In this document: positions 19,374 to 28,110 of the stretch, one piece after another | Numbering within the stretch: the first letter of the stretch is position 1 | Layout: every line of letters starts with the position of its first letter | NCBI RefSeq assembly: GCF_900099645.1 | Contig: NZ_FMTL01000003.1 | Location: 310,001 to 374,000 of the forward strand | Length of the DNA stretch: 64,000 nucleotides | Reading direction: 5' to 3' | Source: Pseudomonas peli | GTDB lineage: Bacteria; Pseudomonadota; Gammaproteobacteria; Pseudomonadales; Pseudomonadaceae | Translations under genes and position numbers: made by a program | Notes under the pieces: model-generated | What the model saw: the letters and a program-made list of their open reading frames with translations, nothing else | Told to the model about the DNA's origin: nothing | Database searches by the model: none

Positions 19374-20111
19374 ATGTCCGCTATCCGGCTATTCACCGCA
19401 GTGTGGCTGTTGTGTGCCGTCAGTCTGGCTCGTGCGGAGCCTCTGGTTCTGCTTACTGAAAACCTGCCGCCGTTCAGCATGGCGGCTAACGGCGGCAACT
19501 TCGCCAAGGATGCTGATGTACAGGGCATCAGCAGCGACACGGTGCGGGCGCTGTGCAGCAAGGCGCAGCTTGAGTGCCAGATGATCCTGCGCTTCCCGTG
19601 GGATCGTCAGTACAAGCAGGCATTAGAGAACAAAGGGTATGGGGTGTTTTCCACGATTCGTACGCCGGATCGTGAATCGTTGTTCAAATGGGTTGGGCCG
19701 ATTGCCGTGAGCGACTGGGTGTTGCTGGCCAAGGCTGACAGCAGCATTACGTTGAACAGCCTGGATCAGGCCGGTGCCTACAAGATCGGCGGTTATCGCA
19801 ATGATGCGATTTCACAGTTTCTGATCGACCGTGGCGTGCCGGTACAAACCAGTCTGCAGGACAAGGAAAACCTCAACAAGTTGGAGAAAGGCGTGATCGA
19901 CCTTTGGGCCACCGATGAAGTCGGCGGGCGCTACATGGCTAAGCAGTCGCCACTGGGTGCGCTCAAGGTGGTACATCGCTTTAACAGTGCTGACCTGTAC
20001 TTGGCGCTGAATAAAGAGACACCCGATGATGTGGTGCAGAAGTTGCAAAAAGCGTTGGACGATATGCGCGCTCAAGGTGGATTGACCGCTATCAAAGACG
20101 GTTATCTTTAA
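19374..20111 (+). CDS. Periplasmic solute-binding protein (SBP_bac_3), first of three tandem paralogs
   Basis: A 245-residue protein. The signal peptide is MSAIRLFTAVWLLCAVSLARA. The mature part starts EPLVLLTENLPPFSMAANGG and contains LRFPWDRQYKQALENKGYGVF and LFKWVGPI, then DLWATDEVGGRYMAK. It belongs to the extracellular amino-acid-binding-like family seen near envC/ctpA in P. aeruginosa. No permease or ATPase adjoins, so it may feed a distant transporter or a sensor. The ATG at 19374 follows ACGGAG. It is the most divergent of the three copies, with an extra CSKAQLEC cysteine pair. Confidence 0.9.
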   Translation: MSAIRLFTAVWLLCAVSLARAEPLVLLTENLPPFSMAANGGNFAKDADVQGISSDTVRALCSKAQLECQMILRFPWDRQYKQALENKGYGVFSTIRTPDRESLFKWVGPIAVSDWVLLAKADSSITLNSLDQAGAYKIGGYRNDAISQFLIDRGVPVQTSLQDKENLNKLEKGVIDLWATDEVGGRYMAKQSPLGALKVVHRFNSADLYLALNKETPDDVVQKLQKALDDMRAQGGLTAIKDGYL

Positions 20112-20208
20112 CCCGCTGCTGTCGATCCCCGCGGCAAACCTGGGCTGGGCTTAGCCGGACACGCTGGGTATGCTTGCATGCTCAGCCCAACTATCGATGT
20201 GAGACATC

Positions 20209-20964
20209 ATGTTTAAACACTTACTAGCCGCCCTTGCCGGCACAGTTATGGTGCTTGCGGGCAGTGCTCGGGCCGAAATTGACCCGAACTACCGCATGGT
20301 TCTACTGACCGAGAATTTTCCGCCTTACAACATGGCGATCAACGGCAAGAACTTCGCTCAGGAAGACAATATTGACGGCATTGCCGTGGACATCATCCGT
20401 GAGATGTTCAAACGTGCCGGCATTCAATACAACATGACCCTGCGCTTCCCTTGGGACCGCATTTACAAGTTAGCGCTGGAAAAGCCTGGCTATGGCGTGT
20501 TTGTTGCGGCGCGCTTGCCGGAGCGTGAGGCGCTGTTCAAGTGGGTTGGCCCGATTGGTCCGGATGACTGGGTGCTGCTCGGCAAGGCCGATAGCAGTAT
20601 TACCCTGAACAGCCTGGACGATGCCAAACAGTACAAGGTTGGCGCTTACAAGGGCGACGCGATTGCCGAGCACTTGGTGGAAAAAGGTCTGGAGCCGATT
20701 ACCGCTCTGCGCGACACGGAAAACGCCAAGAAGCTGATGGCCGGCCAGATTGATCTGTGGGCCACCGGCGACCCCGCCGGCCGCTACCTGGCCAAGCAGG
20801 AGGGTATCTCCGGGCTGAAAACCATTCTGCGTTTCGATAGTGCAGAGTTGTATCTGGCGCTTAATAAAGAAGTGCCGGATGAAGTTGTGCAGAAGCTGCA
20901 AGCCGAGCTGGACAAGATGCGTAGCGAAGGTTTTGTCGACGATATTCTGAACAACTACCTGTAA
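20209..20964 (+). CDS. Periplasmic solute-binding protein, second paralog
   Basis: A 251-residue protein with signal peptide (hydrophobic residues 4-20, cleavage after ARA). The mature protein shows MVLLTENFPPYNMAINGKNF, IAVDIIREMFKRAG, LRFPWDRIYKLALEKPGYGVF and DLWATGDPAGRYLAKQEG. It aligns end to end with both neighbours, closest to the third copy. The 97-base gap before it has no obvious strong promoter, and the ribosome site is weak (GTGAGA). Confidence 0.9.
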   Translation: MFKHLLAALAGTVMVLAGSARAEIDPNYRMVLLTENFPPYNMAINGKNFAQEDNIDGIAVDIIREMFKRAGIQYNMTLRFPWDRIYKLALEKPGYGVFVAARLPEREALFKWVGPIGPDDWVLLGKADSSITLNSLDDAKQYKVGAYKGDAIAEHLVEKGLEPITALRDTENAKKLMAGQIDLWATGDPAGRYLAKQEGISGLKTILRFDSAELYLALNKEVPDEVVQKLQAELDKMRSEGFVDDILNNYL

Positions 20965-20978
20965 TACGCAAAACCAGT

Positions 20979-20999
20979 GGGCCGGTCACAAACCGGCCC
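20979..20999 (+). repeat. GC-rich stem-loop between second and third paralogs
   Basis: GGGCCGGT, loop CACAA, ACCGGCCC: eight perfect pairs, 14 bases after the stop codon, with no T-run. It may be a transcript-stabilising or weak terminating hairpin. Confidence 0.55.
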
Positions 21000-21101
21000 G
21001 CGGCCATGGATGGTTGACGCTACGTACCATACGTCGCCGGGCACCCGCCCGAGCAAGGATGCCGCTAGCCATAATCACAATTCATGCGAGCGGAATGACC
21101 T

Positions 21102-21857
21102 ATGTTGAAAACCCTGAAAGCCAGCCTGTTGTTCGGGCTTGTCCTGAGTGCCTGTGCTGCCCGTGCAGAGCTTCCAGCCGATTACAAAGTGGTGTTGCTG
21201 ACCGAGAACTTCCCGCCGTTCAACATGGCGGTGGATGACAAGAACTTTGCCCGTGATGACGGTATCGACGGCATCAGTGCCGAGATTATCCGGGCGATGT
21301 TCAAGCGTGCCGGCATCAACTACACGCTGACCCTGCGCTTCCCTTGGGACCGCTTGTACCGCCTGACCTTGGACAAACCCAACTACGGCTTGTTCTCCAC
21401 CACGTTCACTGCTGAACGTCAGCCTCTGTTCAAGTGGGTGGGGCCATTGGCTAAAACCGGTTGGGTGCTGCTGGCGGCGCCGGGTAATAACGTCAGTGTC
21501 GCTAGCCTCAAAGATGCAGCGCAGTATCAAATTGGCGCCTACAAAAATGACGCGGTTAGCCAGCATCTGGAAAGCCAGGGGCTGAGTCCGGTCAATGCGC
21601 TGCGTGATCAGGAGAACATCAAGAAGCTGCTCAGCGGCAAGATCGACCTGTGGGCTACCACTGATCCCGTGGGGCGCTATCTGGCCAAGCAGGAGGGCGT
21701 CAGTGGTCTGAATACCGCGCTGCGCTTTAACGAGGCTGAGCTGTACCTGGCGCTTAACAAGGACACCCCGGATGAGGTGGTGCAGCGTCTGCAGAAAGCA
21801 TTGGATGAACTGCGCGCCGAAGGCTTTATTGACGAGATGACCAATAACTACCTGTAG
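21102..21857 (+). CDS. Periplasmic solute-binding protein, third paralog
   Basis: A 251-residue protein with signal peptide ending CAARA. The mature start is ELPADYKVVLLTENFPPFNM, with ISAEIIRAMFKRAG, LRFPWDRLYRLTLDKPNYGLF and DLWATTDPVGRYLAKQEGVS. Its high identity to the copy at 20209 over the full length shows recent duplication. It is closed by an intrinsic terminator shared with the convergent ctpA. Confidence 0.9.
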   Translation: MLKTLKASLLFGLVLSACAARAELPADYKVVLLTENFPPFNMAVDDKNFARDDGIDGISAEIIRAMFKRAGINYTLTLRFPWDRLYRLTLDKPNYGLFSTTFTAERQPLFKWVGPLAKTGWVLLAAPGNNVSVASLKDAAQYQIGAYKNDAVSQHLESQGLSPVNALRDQENIKKLLSGKIDLWATTDPVGRYLAKQEGVSGLNTALRFNEAELYLALNKDTPDEVVQRLQKALDELRAEGFIDEMTNNYL

Positions 21858-21871
21858 TCGCAGGCGTTATT

Positions 21872-21911
21872 AAAAAGCCCGACCTTGAGTAATCAAAGTC
21901 GGGCTTTTTTT
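21872..21911. terminator. Bidirectional terminator between third binding protein and ctpA
   Basis: AAAAAGCCCGAC (21872-21883) pairs with GTCGGGCTTTTT (21898-21909) around a 14-base loop. T-runs on either strand serve both converging genes. Confidence 0.9.
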
Positions 21912-21936
21912 AGCGCTGTGTCTCTACAGGTGAAAC

Positions 21937-23238
21937 CTAGTCGCCGCGGGTGACGCTCAGGCCCTTGAGCAGGTTGAGGGCTTGGCTGAGCTGGTAGTCG
22001 TCATCCTGTGGGCGTATCGGCGCGCTGGTCTTGCCTTTGCTTGGCTTATCGGCGCCGCCGTTGCCATTGCCCAGGTGACCTTGCAGGTCGGCTTCCTTGA
22101 TGGTTTCGTCGCCCTGTTCGCGGGTCAGCTTGGCGCGCGCCACTTCGATGTCCGGCACGATGCCTTGAGCCTGAATCGAGCGGCCGTTAGGCGTGAAGTA
22201 CAACGCCGTGGTGAGCTTCAGGGCGCGGTCATTGTTCAGTGGCAGCACGGTCTGTACCGAGCCCTTGCCGAAGCTATCAGTGCCCATCAGCACGCCACGC
22301 TTGTGATCCTGCAGGGCACCGGCGACGATTTCGGAGGCCGAGGCGCTGCCACCGTTGATCAGCACGACCAGGGGCACGCCTTCGCTGGCGTCGGCTGGGT
22401 CGGCATTGAAGCGCAGTTCGGAGTTGGCGATGCGTCCTTCGGTGTAGACGATCAGGCCTTTCTTGAGGAAGTGGTCGGTGACTTCCACGGCCGCCTGCAG
22501 CACGCCGCCGGGGTTGTTGCGCAGGTCGAGCACCAGGCCGCGCAGCTTCTTGCCGTTGTCTTTGCGCAGTTTAGCCAGGGCCTTGCCGACTTCTTCGCCG
22601 CTGTTGACCTGGAATTGGGTGATGCGTATGTAGCCGTAGCCATCGTCAAGCAGCTGGCTCTTCACGCTTCTGACCTTGATCACGGCGCGTGTCAGTTCAA
22701 CATCGAAGGGCTTGCCGCCTTCACGCACTAAGGTCAGTTCGATGTCACTGCCAGCTTTGCCGCGCATCTTCTCCACGGCTTCCATCAGCGATAGGCCCTT
22801 GGTTGGCTGGCCGTCGATCTTCACGATCAGGTCGCCTGGTTGGATGCCGGCCGCAGAGGCTGGGGTGTCATCAATCGGCGAGACCACCTTGAGGAAGCCA
22901 TCCTCGGTGCCGAGCTCAATGCCCAGGCCGCCGAATTCGCCGCTGGTGCTCTCCTGCAAGTCGCGGAAGGCTTCCGGCTCCAGGTAAGCCGAGTGCGGGT
23001 CAAGGTTGCTGAGCATGCCCTTGATCGCGTTTTCCAGCAGGGTTTTGTCCGTGACCGGCTCAACATAGGCGGACTTGATGCGATCCATCACCTCGGCAAA
23101 GGTGCGCAGGTCGTCCAGCGGCAGTGGCGCGCTGTCGTTGGCGGTGGCCGGTACTTCGGCTGGCGCGGCAAAGGCGGCAGTGCTACCCAGCAGGGTAACA
23201 GCCAGCGCGAGGGCGGTGAGGCGGAACAGATGCGGCAT
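21937..23238 (-). CDS. ctpA: Carboxy-terminal processing protease (S41)
   Basis: Periplasmic Ser/Lys protease with a signal peptide (residues 1-25). The PDZ domain lies at about 95-175 (GLGIELGTEDGFLKV, GIQPGDLIVKIDG). The S41 core includes LVLDLRNNPGGVL, the catalytic Ser in NGGSASASEIVAGAL and Lys in GTDSFGKGSVQT. The 433-residue length fits the family. In P. aeruginosa CtpA, with its lipoprotein LbcA, degrades peptidoglycan cross-link hydrolases. The ATG at 23238 follows AGGAG; a longer in-frame start lacks the signal sequence. It lies 39 bases after the envC-like gene, whose products are also wall-related. Confidence 0.95.
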   Translation of the reverse strand: MPHLFRLTALALAVTLLGSTAAFAAPAEVPATANDSAPLPLDDLRTFAEVMDRIKSAYVEPVTDKTLLENAIKGMLSNLDPHSAYLEPEAFRDLQESTSGEFGGLGIELGTEDGFLKVVSPIDDTPASAAGIQPGDLIVKIDGQPTKGLSLMEAVEKMRGKAGSDIELTLVREGGKPFDVELTRAVIKVRSVKSQLLDDGYGYIRITQFQVNSGEEVGKALAKLRKDNGKKLRGLVLDLRNNPGGVLQAAVEVTDHFLKKGLIVYTEGRIANSELRFNADPADASEGVPLVVLINGGSASASEIVAGALQDHKRGVLMGTDSFGKGSVQTVLPLNNDRALKLTTALYFTPNGRSIQAQGIVPDIEVARAKLTREQGDETIKEADLQGHLGNGNGGADKPSKGKTSAPIRPQDDDYQLSQALNLLKGLSVTRGD

Positions 23239-23277
23239 GTCGAACTTACTCCTGTCCTGAATCGGTAATCGCAGCAC

Positions 23278-24519
23278 TTATCCTTGTGCGCGGCACCATT
23301 GAGCGGGGTCAATCGGGCGGCCCTGCTGGCGAATTGCGAAATACAGTGCTGAGGTTTCCTGGCCACCGCTGTTGCCAACGGTAGCGATGGCTTCGCCGGC
23401 TTTGACCACATCCCCGGCGTCTTTGAGCAGGCTCTGGTTATGCCCATAGAGGCTCAGGTAGCCGTTGCCATGGTCGAGAATGACCAGAAGCCCGGCGCCA
23501 CGCAACCAGTCGGCAAACACCACGCGCCCGCCATGCACGGCATGAACCTGGCTGCCAGCGGAAGCGCCGATCAGCACACCGTCCCATTTGGTACGGGCAT
23601 CGCCGCCACGCGGTGTGCCGTAGCGAGCCACCAGGCGACCGTTTACCGGCCAGGGCAATTTGCCGCGGGCTTTGGCAAATGGGCCGCCGAAGCTGGCGCC
23701 AGAACTTACCAGTGGACCTGTCGGTACGGTATTAGAGCTGTTGCGCGATTGTTCACGTTCGGCGAGCAGGGCTTGTTGACGCGCGGCTTCAGCTTCACGG
23801 GCCTGGCGGGCAAGGGTTTCTTCAATGGTTTTCAGCACGCGGGTCAGGTTGGCTTGTTCCTGCTCGCGCGCCTTGAGCTTCTGGTCGCGGGCGGAAAACT
23901 CCTTGTTCAGTTTGGCCAACGCCAGTTGACGCTCTTTGCGCACGCTGGCGAGCTGTTCGCGGCGGCCATCCAGGGCACTTTTCTGCTCCAGTAACTGGTT
24001 CTGCTGGTTGGCGATATCCTGCTCGACGTTAGCCAGCTGGCGCAGGGTTTCATTGAAGGTCGCAAGTTGTTCCATGCGCGCTTCGCTGAGGTAGTCGTAG
24101 TAGGTCAGGGTGCGTGAGAACTTTTCTGGGTTCTGCTGGTTGAGGAGCAGCTTGACGTACTCCTGGCGCCCGCTCTGGTAAGCGGCGCGGGCCTGGATGC
24201 CGATCAGGCGTTGCTGTTCAAGGCGCGCGCCCTCAAGTTTTTTTTTCTCGGTATCGAGGCGCTGGATTTCCTCTTCGCTCTTCTTCAGGTCCTGCTGCAG
24301 GCCTTTGACCTGCTTCTCCAGCTGGCCCATCTCGCTTTCGGTTTTCTTCAGATCTTTCTGCACGCCGGATTTTTCCTGCTGCAGCTTCTCCAGCAGTTGC
24401 TTCAGCTCGGCGACATCGGCGCGCGCGGCATCCAGTTGCTTCTGCGCATCGCTCTTCTCGTCGGCGATCGCAGGCGTCAGCAGGAGGGTCAGGAAAATAA
24501 CGGCGAGGGCACGAAACAT
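23278..24519 (-). CDS. envC: EnvC-like murein hydrolase activator
   Basis: A 413-residue periplasmic protein with a signal peptide (MFRALAVIFLTLLLTPAIA), a long Gln/Lys/Glu-rich coiled coil (about 20-245), and a C-terminal LytM/M23 domain (GGRVVFADWLRGAG, DHGNGYLSLYGHN). The position of the first zinc-binding His is KWDGVLIG here, so the domain looks degenerate, as in E. coli EnvC, which activates amidases AmiA/AmiB at the septum rather than cutting wall itself. The start at 24519 is the first giving a signal peptide. Confidence 0.9.
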   Translation of the reverse strand: MFRALAVIFLTLLLTPAIADEKSDAQKQLDAARADVAELKQLLEKLQQEKSGVQKDLKKTESEMGQLEKQVKGLQQDLKKSEEEIQRLDTEKKKLEGARLEQQRLIGIQARAAYQSGRQEYVKLLLNQQNPEKFSRTLTYYDYLSEARMEQLATFNETLRQLANVEQDIANQQNQLLEQKSALDGRREQLASVRKERQLALAKLNKEFSARDQKLKAREQEQANLTRVLKTIEETLARQAREAEAARQQALLAEREQSRNSSNTVPTGPLVSSGASFGGPFAKARGKLPWPVNGRLVARYGTPRGGDARTKWDGVLIGASAGSQVHAVHGGRVVFADWLRGAGLLVILDHGNGYLSLYGHNQSLLKDAGDVVKAGEAIATVGNSGGQETSALYFAIRQQGRPIDPAQWCRAQG

Positions 24520-24557
24520 GGGGCGGGCGGCACCTGAATTAAGAACGCGCCTAGTAT

Positions 24558-24619
24558 GCCTAAAAAATGGCCGGGAGCCATGGTTAACGTCACGTTGCGA
24601 CGGCCCGCAGGCCAGGCAT
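24558..24619 (-). repeat. Dispersed structured repeat, copy 2 (after gpmI)
   Basis: Read on the minus strand, CCTGCGGGCCGTCGC is followed by GACGTTAA, then ATGGC-TCCCG-GCCAT and a T-run. The same order occurs on the plus strand at 27589-27637. The second hairpin keeps pairing although the arms differ between copies (ATTGC/GCAAT against ATGGC/GCCAT). It lies 23 bases after the gpmI stop in the sense direction, so it can serve as that gene's terminator. Confidence 0.75.
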
Positions 24620-24642
24620 TGCACCTGGCTGCGGGCAGTTGC

Positions 24643-26178
24643 TTAGTTCAGCTCAACGATGCTGGTGCCGGTCATTTCCGTGGGTACTGGCAAACCCATC
24701 AGCGTCAGCAGGGTCGGGGCCACGTCGGCCAGTACACCGCCTGAACGGATTGTCGCCGGGCGTTTGCCAACATAGATGAAGGGCACGGGCTCGCAGGTGT
24801 GTGCGGTGTGCGCCTGGCCGGTGCTTTCATCCGCCATCTGCTCGACGTTTCCGTGGTCGGCAGTGATCAGCGCTTCGCCGCCGACTTTATCCAGCGCGGC
24901 GACGATGCGGCCGACGCAGCCGTCCAGGCACTCCACGGCGGCCACGGCAGCGGAAAACACGCCGGTGTGGCCGACCATGTCGCCGTTGGCGTAGTTGACG
25001 ATGATCACGTCATAACGCTGGTTTTCGATGGCATCGACGATCTTGTCGGTAACTTCCGGCGCGCTCATCTGCGGCTGCAGGTCATAGGTGGCGACGTTCG
25101 GTGACGGGATCAGGATGCGCTCTTCACCGGCAAAGGGCTCTTCACGACCGCCGGAGAAGAAGAAGGTGACGTGGGCATATTTTTCGGTTTCGGCGATGCG
25201 CAGTTGGGTCTTGCCGTTATTCGCCAGGTATTCGCCGAGTACGTTGGTCAGGGCTTCCGGCTTGTAGGCGCTGGGCGTCGGGATGCTTGCGGCGTACTGG
25301 GTGAGCATGACGAAGCCGGCCAGTTGCGGCACGCGCGGGCGCTCGAACTCTTTGAAGCCCGGCTCGACAAAGGCGCGGGTCAGCTCGCGTGCGCGGTCGG
25401 CGCGGAAGTTCATAAAGACTAAGGCGTCGCCGTCTTCCATCCGCACGGGCTCGCCAATGGTCGTTGCTTTGACGAATTCATCGCTTTCGCCACGCTCGTA
25501 GGCAGCATTCAGGCCTTCCACTGCAGTGGCAGCGTTGAACTGGCCGTGACCGTCGACCAGCAACCCGTAGGCCTGCTCGACGCGGTCCCAGCGGTTGTCG
25601 CGGTCCATCGCGAAGTAGCGGCCGCTGAGGCTGGCGATGCGGCCCTTGCCGAGTTTGGCGAAGGTGGCGTCAAGCAGTTCAATGGACGGCTGTGCGCTTT
25701 TCGGTGGGGTGTCACGGCCGTCGAGGAAGGCGTGCAGGTAGATTTTTTCGGCACCGCGCTGAACGGCGAGTTCGGCCATGGCCACCAGATGATCCTGGTG
25801 GCTGTGTACGCCGCCATCGGAGAGCAGCCCGAGGATATGCACGGCTTTGCCAGCGCTGATGGCTTTATCGACGGCAGTGGTGATGGTTGGATTGGTGAAG
25901 AACTCGCCATCACGAATGGCTTTGGTCACTCGGGTGAAGTCTTGATACACCACGCGACCGGCACCGAGGTTCATGTGGCCGACCTCGGAATTGCCCATTT
26001 GCCCGTCTGGCAGGCCGACATCCATGCCTGAACCCGAGATCAGGCCGTGGGGCTGGGTGGCGCGCAGGTGGTCATAGACCGGCGTGTTGGCGGCCATGAT
26101 GGCGTTGGATTCGGGGCTGTCACTGTGGCCGAAGCCATCGAGGATGATCAGTACCAGGGGTTTGGGCGTAGCGCTCAT
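24643..26178 (-). CDS. gpmI: 2,3-bisphosphoglycerate-independent phosphoglycerate mutase
   Basis: Glycolytic 3-PG/2-PG interconversion. The 511-residue manganese enzyme of the alkaline-phosphatase superfamily has LIILDGFG with the first metal Asp, the phosphoserine in [39 protein letters not shown], and the second metal set in [11 protein letters not shown] and GQAHTAHT. Divergent from the rhodanese gene. In P. aeruginosa the homolog (called pgm) has the same neighbours. Confidence 0.97.
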   Translation of the reverse strand: MSATPKPLVLIILDGFGHSDSPESNAIMAANTPVYDHLRATQPHGLISGSGMDVGLPDGQMGNSEVGHMNLGAGRVVYQDFTRVTKAIRDGEFFTNPTITTAVDKAISAGKAVHILGLLSDGGVHSHQDHLVAMAELAVQRGAEKIYLHAFLDGRDTPPKSAQPSIELLDATFAKLGKGRIASLSGRYFAMDRDNRWDRVEQAYGLLVDGHGQFNAATAVEGLNAAYERGESDEFVKATTIGEPVRMEDGDALVFMNFRADRARELTRAFVEPGFKEFERPRVPQLAGFVMLTQYAASIPTPSAYKPEALTNVLGEYLANNGKTQLRIAETEKYAHVTFFFSGGREEPFAGEERILIPSPNVATYDLQPQMSAPEVTDKIVDAIENQRYDVIIVNYANGDMVGHTGVFSAAVAAVECLDGCVGRIVAALDKVGGEALITADHGNVEQMADESTGQAHTAHTCEPVPFIYVGKRPATIRSGGVLADVAPTLLTLMGLPVPTEMTGTSIVELN

Positions 26179-26287
26179 AAAGCTGGTTCGCTCTGGGTCG
26201 ATGGGCGGGAAACAAGGCTGGGCATTTTACGGCCAAGTATGGAAAACGTCACCGCCGGGCGGGGTTTGGCCGACCTGTGCGGCTGTG

Positions 26288-26293
26288 TATACT
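26288..26293 (+). promoter_or_regulatory. Probable -10 box for the rhodanese-grxC-secB operon
   Basis: TATACT, 32 bases before the rhodanese ATG, in the 146-base region divergent from gpmI. No clear -35 is seen. Confidence 0.4.
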
Positions 26294-26324
26294 GGCCGAC
26301 ATTTTACCGCCCCGGAACCGCACA

Positions 26325-26738
26325 ATGCTTGCCAACTTGATTGAATTTGCCACTACCCACTATGTCCTGAGCGGTTTGTTCGCAACTCTGCTCGCGCTGC
26401 TGATCTTTACCGAAGCGCGCAAGGGCGGACAGAGCCTGAGCAGTCGCGAGCTGACTGCCCTGGTCAACAGCGAGCAGGGCGTGGTGTTGGATATCCGCGG
26501 GCAGAAGGACTTTTCCGCTGGGCATATCGTCGGTGCACTGAATATTCCGTTCGAAAAATTCGCCGCTCGTATGGTTGAGCTGGACAAACACAAGGCCAAA
26601 ACCATCATCGTGGTTGATGCCATGGGCCAGCACAGCGGCGGCGTTTGCCGTGACCTGAAAAAGGCCGGCTTCACCGCGGCCAAGCTGTCTGGCGGGATTG
26701 CCAGCTGGCGTGGCGACAACCTGCCATTGGTGAAGTGA
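26325..26738 (+). CDS. Membrane-anchored rhodanese-like protein lacking the catalytic Cys
   Basis: A 137-residue protein with one N-terminal transmembrane segment (about 13-29) and a rhodanese fold: VVLDIRGQKDFSAGHIVGALNIP, then IIVVDAMGQHSGGVCRDL. The active-site loop, where sulfurtransferases carry Cys, reads DAMGQHSG (98-105), so thiosulfate sulfurtransferase activity is unlikely. The only Cys is at 108. It resembles YibN of enteric bacteria in layout and in its place beside grxC and secB. The ATG at 26325 is chosen because it starts the membrane anchor. Confidence 0.85.
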   Translation: MLANLIEFATTHYVLSGLFATLLALLIFTEARKGGQSLSSRELTALVNSEQGVVLDIRGQKDFSAGHIVGALNIPFEKFAARMVELDKHKAKTIIVVDAMGQHSGGVCRDLKKAGFTAAKLSGGIASWRGDNLPLVK

Positions 26739-26739
26739 G

Positions 26740-26994
26740 ATGCAGCCTGTCGTCATCTATTCCAGCGATTGGTGCCCGTACTGCATCCGCGCCAAACAAC
26801 TGCTGACGCACAAAGGCGTGGCCTTTAACGAGATTAAGGTTGATGGCAAACCGGATGTGCGTGCTGAAATGACCCGCAAGGCGCGCCAGACCTCGGTGCC
26901 GCAGATCTGGATCGGCGACACCCATGTGGGTGGTTGCGATGATCTTTACGCCCTGGAGCGCGCGGGCAAGCTCGACGCGCTGCTCAAGGCTTAA
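26740..26994 (+). CDS. grxC: Glutaredoxin 3
   Basis: An 84-residue thiol-disulfide oxidoreductase with the dithiol active site CPYC (SSDWCPYCIRAKQLL), the cis-Pro in TSVPQIWIGDTHVGGCDDL and the glutathione-binding GGCDD. It uses glutathione to reduce ribonucleotide reductase and other disulfides. It starts one base after the rhodanese stop and is followed by secB, the gpmI/grxC/secB order known from E. coli. Confidence 0.96.
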   Translation: MQPVVIYSSDWCPYCIRAKQLLTHKGVAFNEIKVDGKPDVRAEMTRKARQTSVPQIWIGDTHVGGCDDLYALERAGKLDALLKA

Positions 26995-27034
26995 TTCCCT
27001 GTTTACCCGTACCTAACGACAAGAAGGCTTTGCC

Positions 27035-27520
27035 ATGACAGAACAAGCTAGCAACGGCGCCGCTCAGGGCGAACAAAATCCACAGTTCTCCCTGCAGCGT
27101 ATCTATGTACGTGACCTGTCCTTCGAAGCGCCGAAGAGCCCGGAAATTTTCCGTCAGGAGTGGGCGCCTAGCGTTGCCATGGACCTCAACACCCGTCAGA
27201 AGGCGCTGGATGGCGACTTCCACGAAGTGGTGCTGACCCTCTCGGTAACCGTGAAAACTGGCGAAGAAACCGCCTTTATCGCTGAAGTTCAGCAGGCCGG
27301 CATCTTCCTGATCAAGGGGCTGGATGCGGCGTCCATGAGCCATACCCTGGGTGCGTTCTGCCCGAACATCCTCTTCCCGTATGCCCGCGAAACTCTGGAC
27401 AGCCTGGTTGTGCGTGGCTCGTTCCCGGCGTTGATGCTGGCGCCGGTGAATTTCGACGCCCTCTACGCTCAGGAGCTGCAGCGCATGCAGCAAGCCGGCG
27501 AAGCGGCCACCGCGCACTAA
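27035..27520 (+). CDS. secB: Protein-export chaperone
   Basis: A 161-residue tetrameric chaperone that keeps preproteins unfolded and passes them to SecA. Family motifs: [19 protein letters not shown] at the start, LTVSVTVK-like strand ([17 protein letters not shown]), [21 protein letters not shown] and the C-terminal [15 protein letters not shown]. It is preceded by a good ribosome site (GACAAGAAGG) and closed by an intrinsic terminator. Confidence 0.97.
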   Translation: MTEQASNGAAQGEQNPQFSLQRIYVRDLSFEAPKSPEIFRQEWAPSVAMDLNTRQKALDGDFHEVVLTLSVTVKTGEETAFIAEVQQAGIFLIKGLDAASMSHTLGAFCPNILFPYARETLDSLVVRGSFPALMLAPVNFDALYAQELQRMQQAGEAATAH

Positions 27521-27536
27521 GGTTTGCGGTTGCAAC

Positions 27537-27563
27537 AAAAAACGCCCTACGGGGCGTTTTTTT
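27537..27563 (+). terminator. Intrinsic terminator after secB
   Basis: ACGCCC, loop TACG-side, GGGCGT followed by seven T; an A-run precedes it, so it can also act leftward. Confidence 0.88.
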
Positions 27564-27565
27564 AT

Positions 27566-27640
27566 GGCCTGCCATCCTTGGCGGCTACCCTGCGGGCCGT
27601 CGCTCCGCGACGTTAAAAATTGCTCCCGGCAATTTTTTAT
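27566..27640 (+). repeat. Dispersed structured repeat, copy 1 (after secB)
   Basis: CCTGCGGGCCGTCGC (27589-27603) begins the conserved block. CGTCGC-TCC-GCGACG forms the first hairpin (27598-27612). AAAAATTGC-TCCCG-GCAATTTTT forms the second (27615-27637), which ends in T like a terminator. The upstream part (27566-27588, CCTGCCATCCTTGGCGGC) can also fold. It is the same element as at 24558-24619. Confidence 0.78.
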
Positions 27641-27645
27641 ACGCG

Positions 27646-28110
27646 TTACTGGGCGTCGGCAAATCCCTGCTGACGCCAGGCTTCATAGACGGCCACGGCG
27701 ACGGTATTGGACAGGTTCAGGCTACGGCAGCCTTCGCGCATCGGCAGGCGCAGGCGTTGTTCAGGCGGCAGGCTGTCGCGAATCTCCTGAGGCAGGCCGC
27801 GGCTTTCCGGGCCAAACAGGAAAGCATCGCCAGGCTGGTAGCTAACGTCGTGGAATGCCTGCGAGCCCTTGGTGGTAAAGGCGAACACGCGCGGCTGACC
27901 GATACTTGCCAGGCAGCTGGCCAGGTCGGCGTGGCGCTGCAGGGTGGCGTATTCGTGATAATCCAGCCCGGCGCGGCGCAGGCGTTTGTCATCCAGTTCG
28001 AAGCCCAGCGGCTCGATCAGGTGCAGGTGGCAGCCGCTGTTGGCGCAGAGCCTGATAATGTTGCCGGTATTGGGCGGTATTTCCGGTTGAAAAAGGATGA
28101 CGTGAAACAT
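27646..28110 (-). CDS. trmL: tRNA (cytidine/uridine-34 2'-O) methyltransferase
   Basis: SPOUT-class enzyme that methylates the wobble ribose of certain leucine tRNAs. The 154 residues start MFHVILFQPEIPPNTGNIIR and contain LIEPLGFELDDKRLRRAGLDY, FLFGPESRGLP and the knot motif LRLPMREGCRSLNLSNTVAVAVYEA. The ATG at 28110 follows CGGAG. Its start codon overlaps that of the divergent gene at 28109 (shared CATG). Confidence 0.95.
   Translation of the reverse strand: MFHVILFQPEIPPNTGNIIRLCANSGCHLHLIEPLGFELDDKRLRRAGLDYHEYATLQRHADLASCLASIGQPRVFAFTTKGSQAFHDVSYQPGDAFLFGPESRGLPQEIRDSLPPEQRLRLPMREGCRSLNLSNTVAVAVYEAWRQQGFADAQ

Noticed and set aside
27564..27845. 93-codon frame beginning MACHPWRLPCGPSLRDV
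   Set aside because: Generated by reading through the dispersed repeat and into the antisense of trmL. The same peptide core arises from the other repeat copy.
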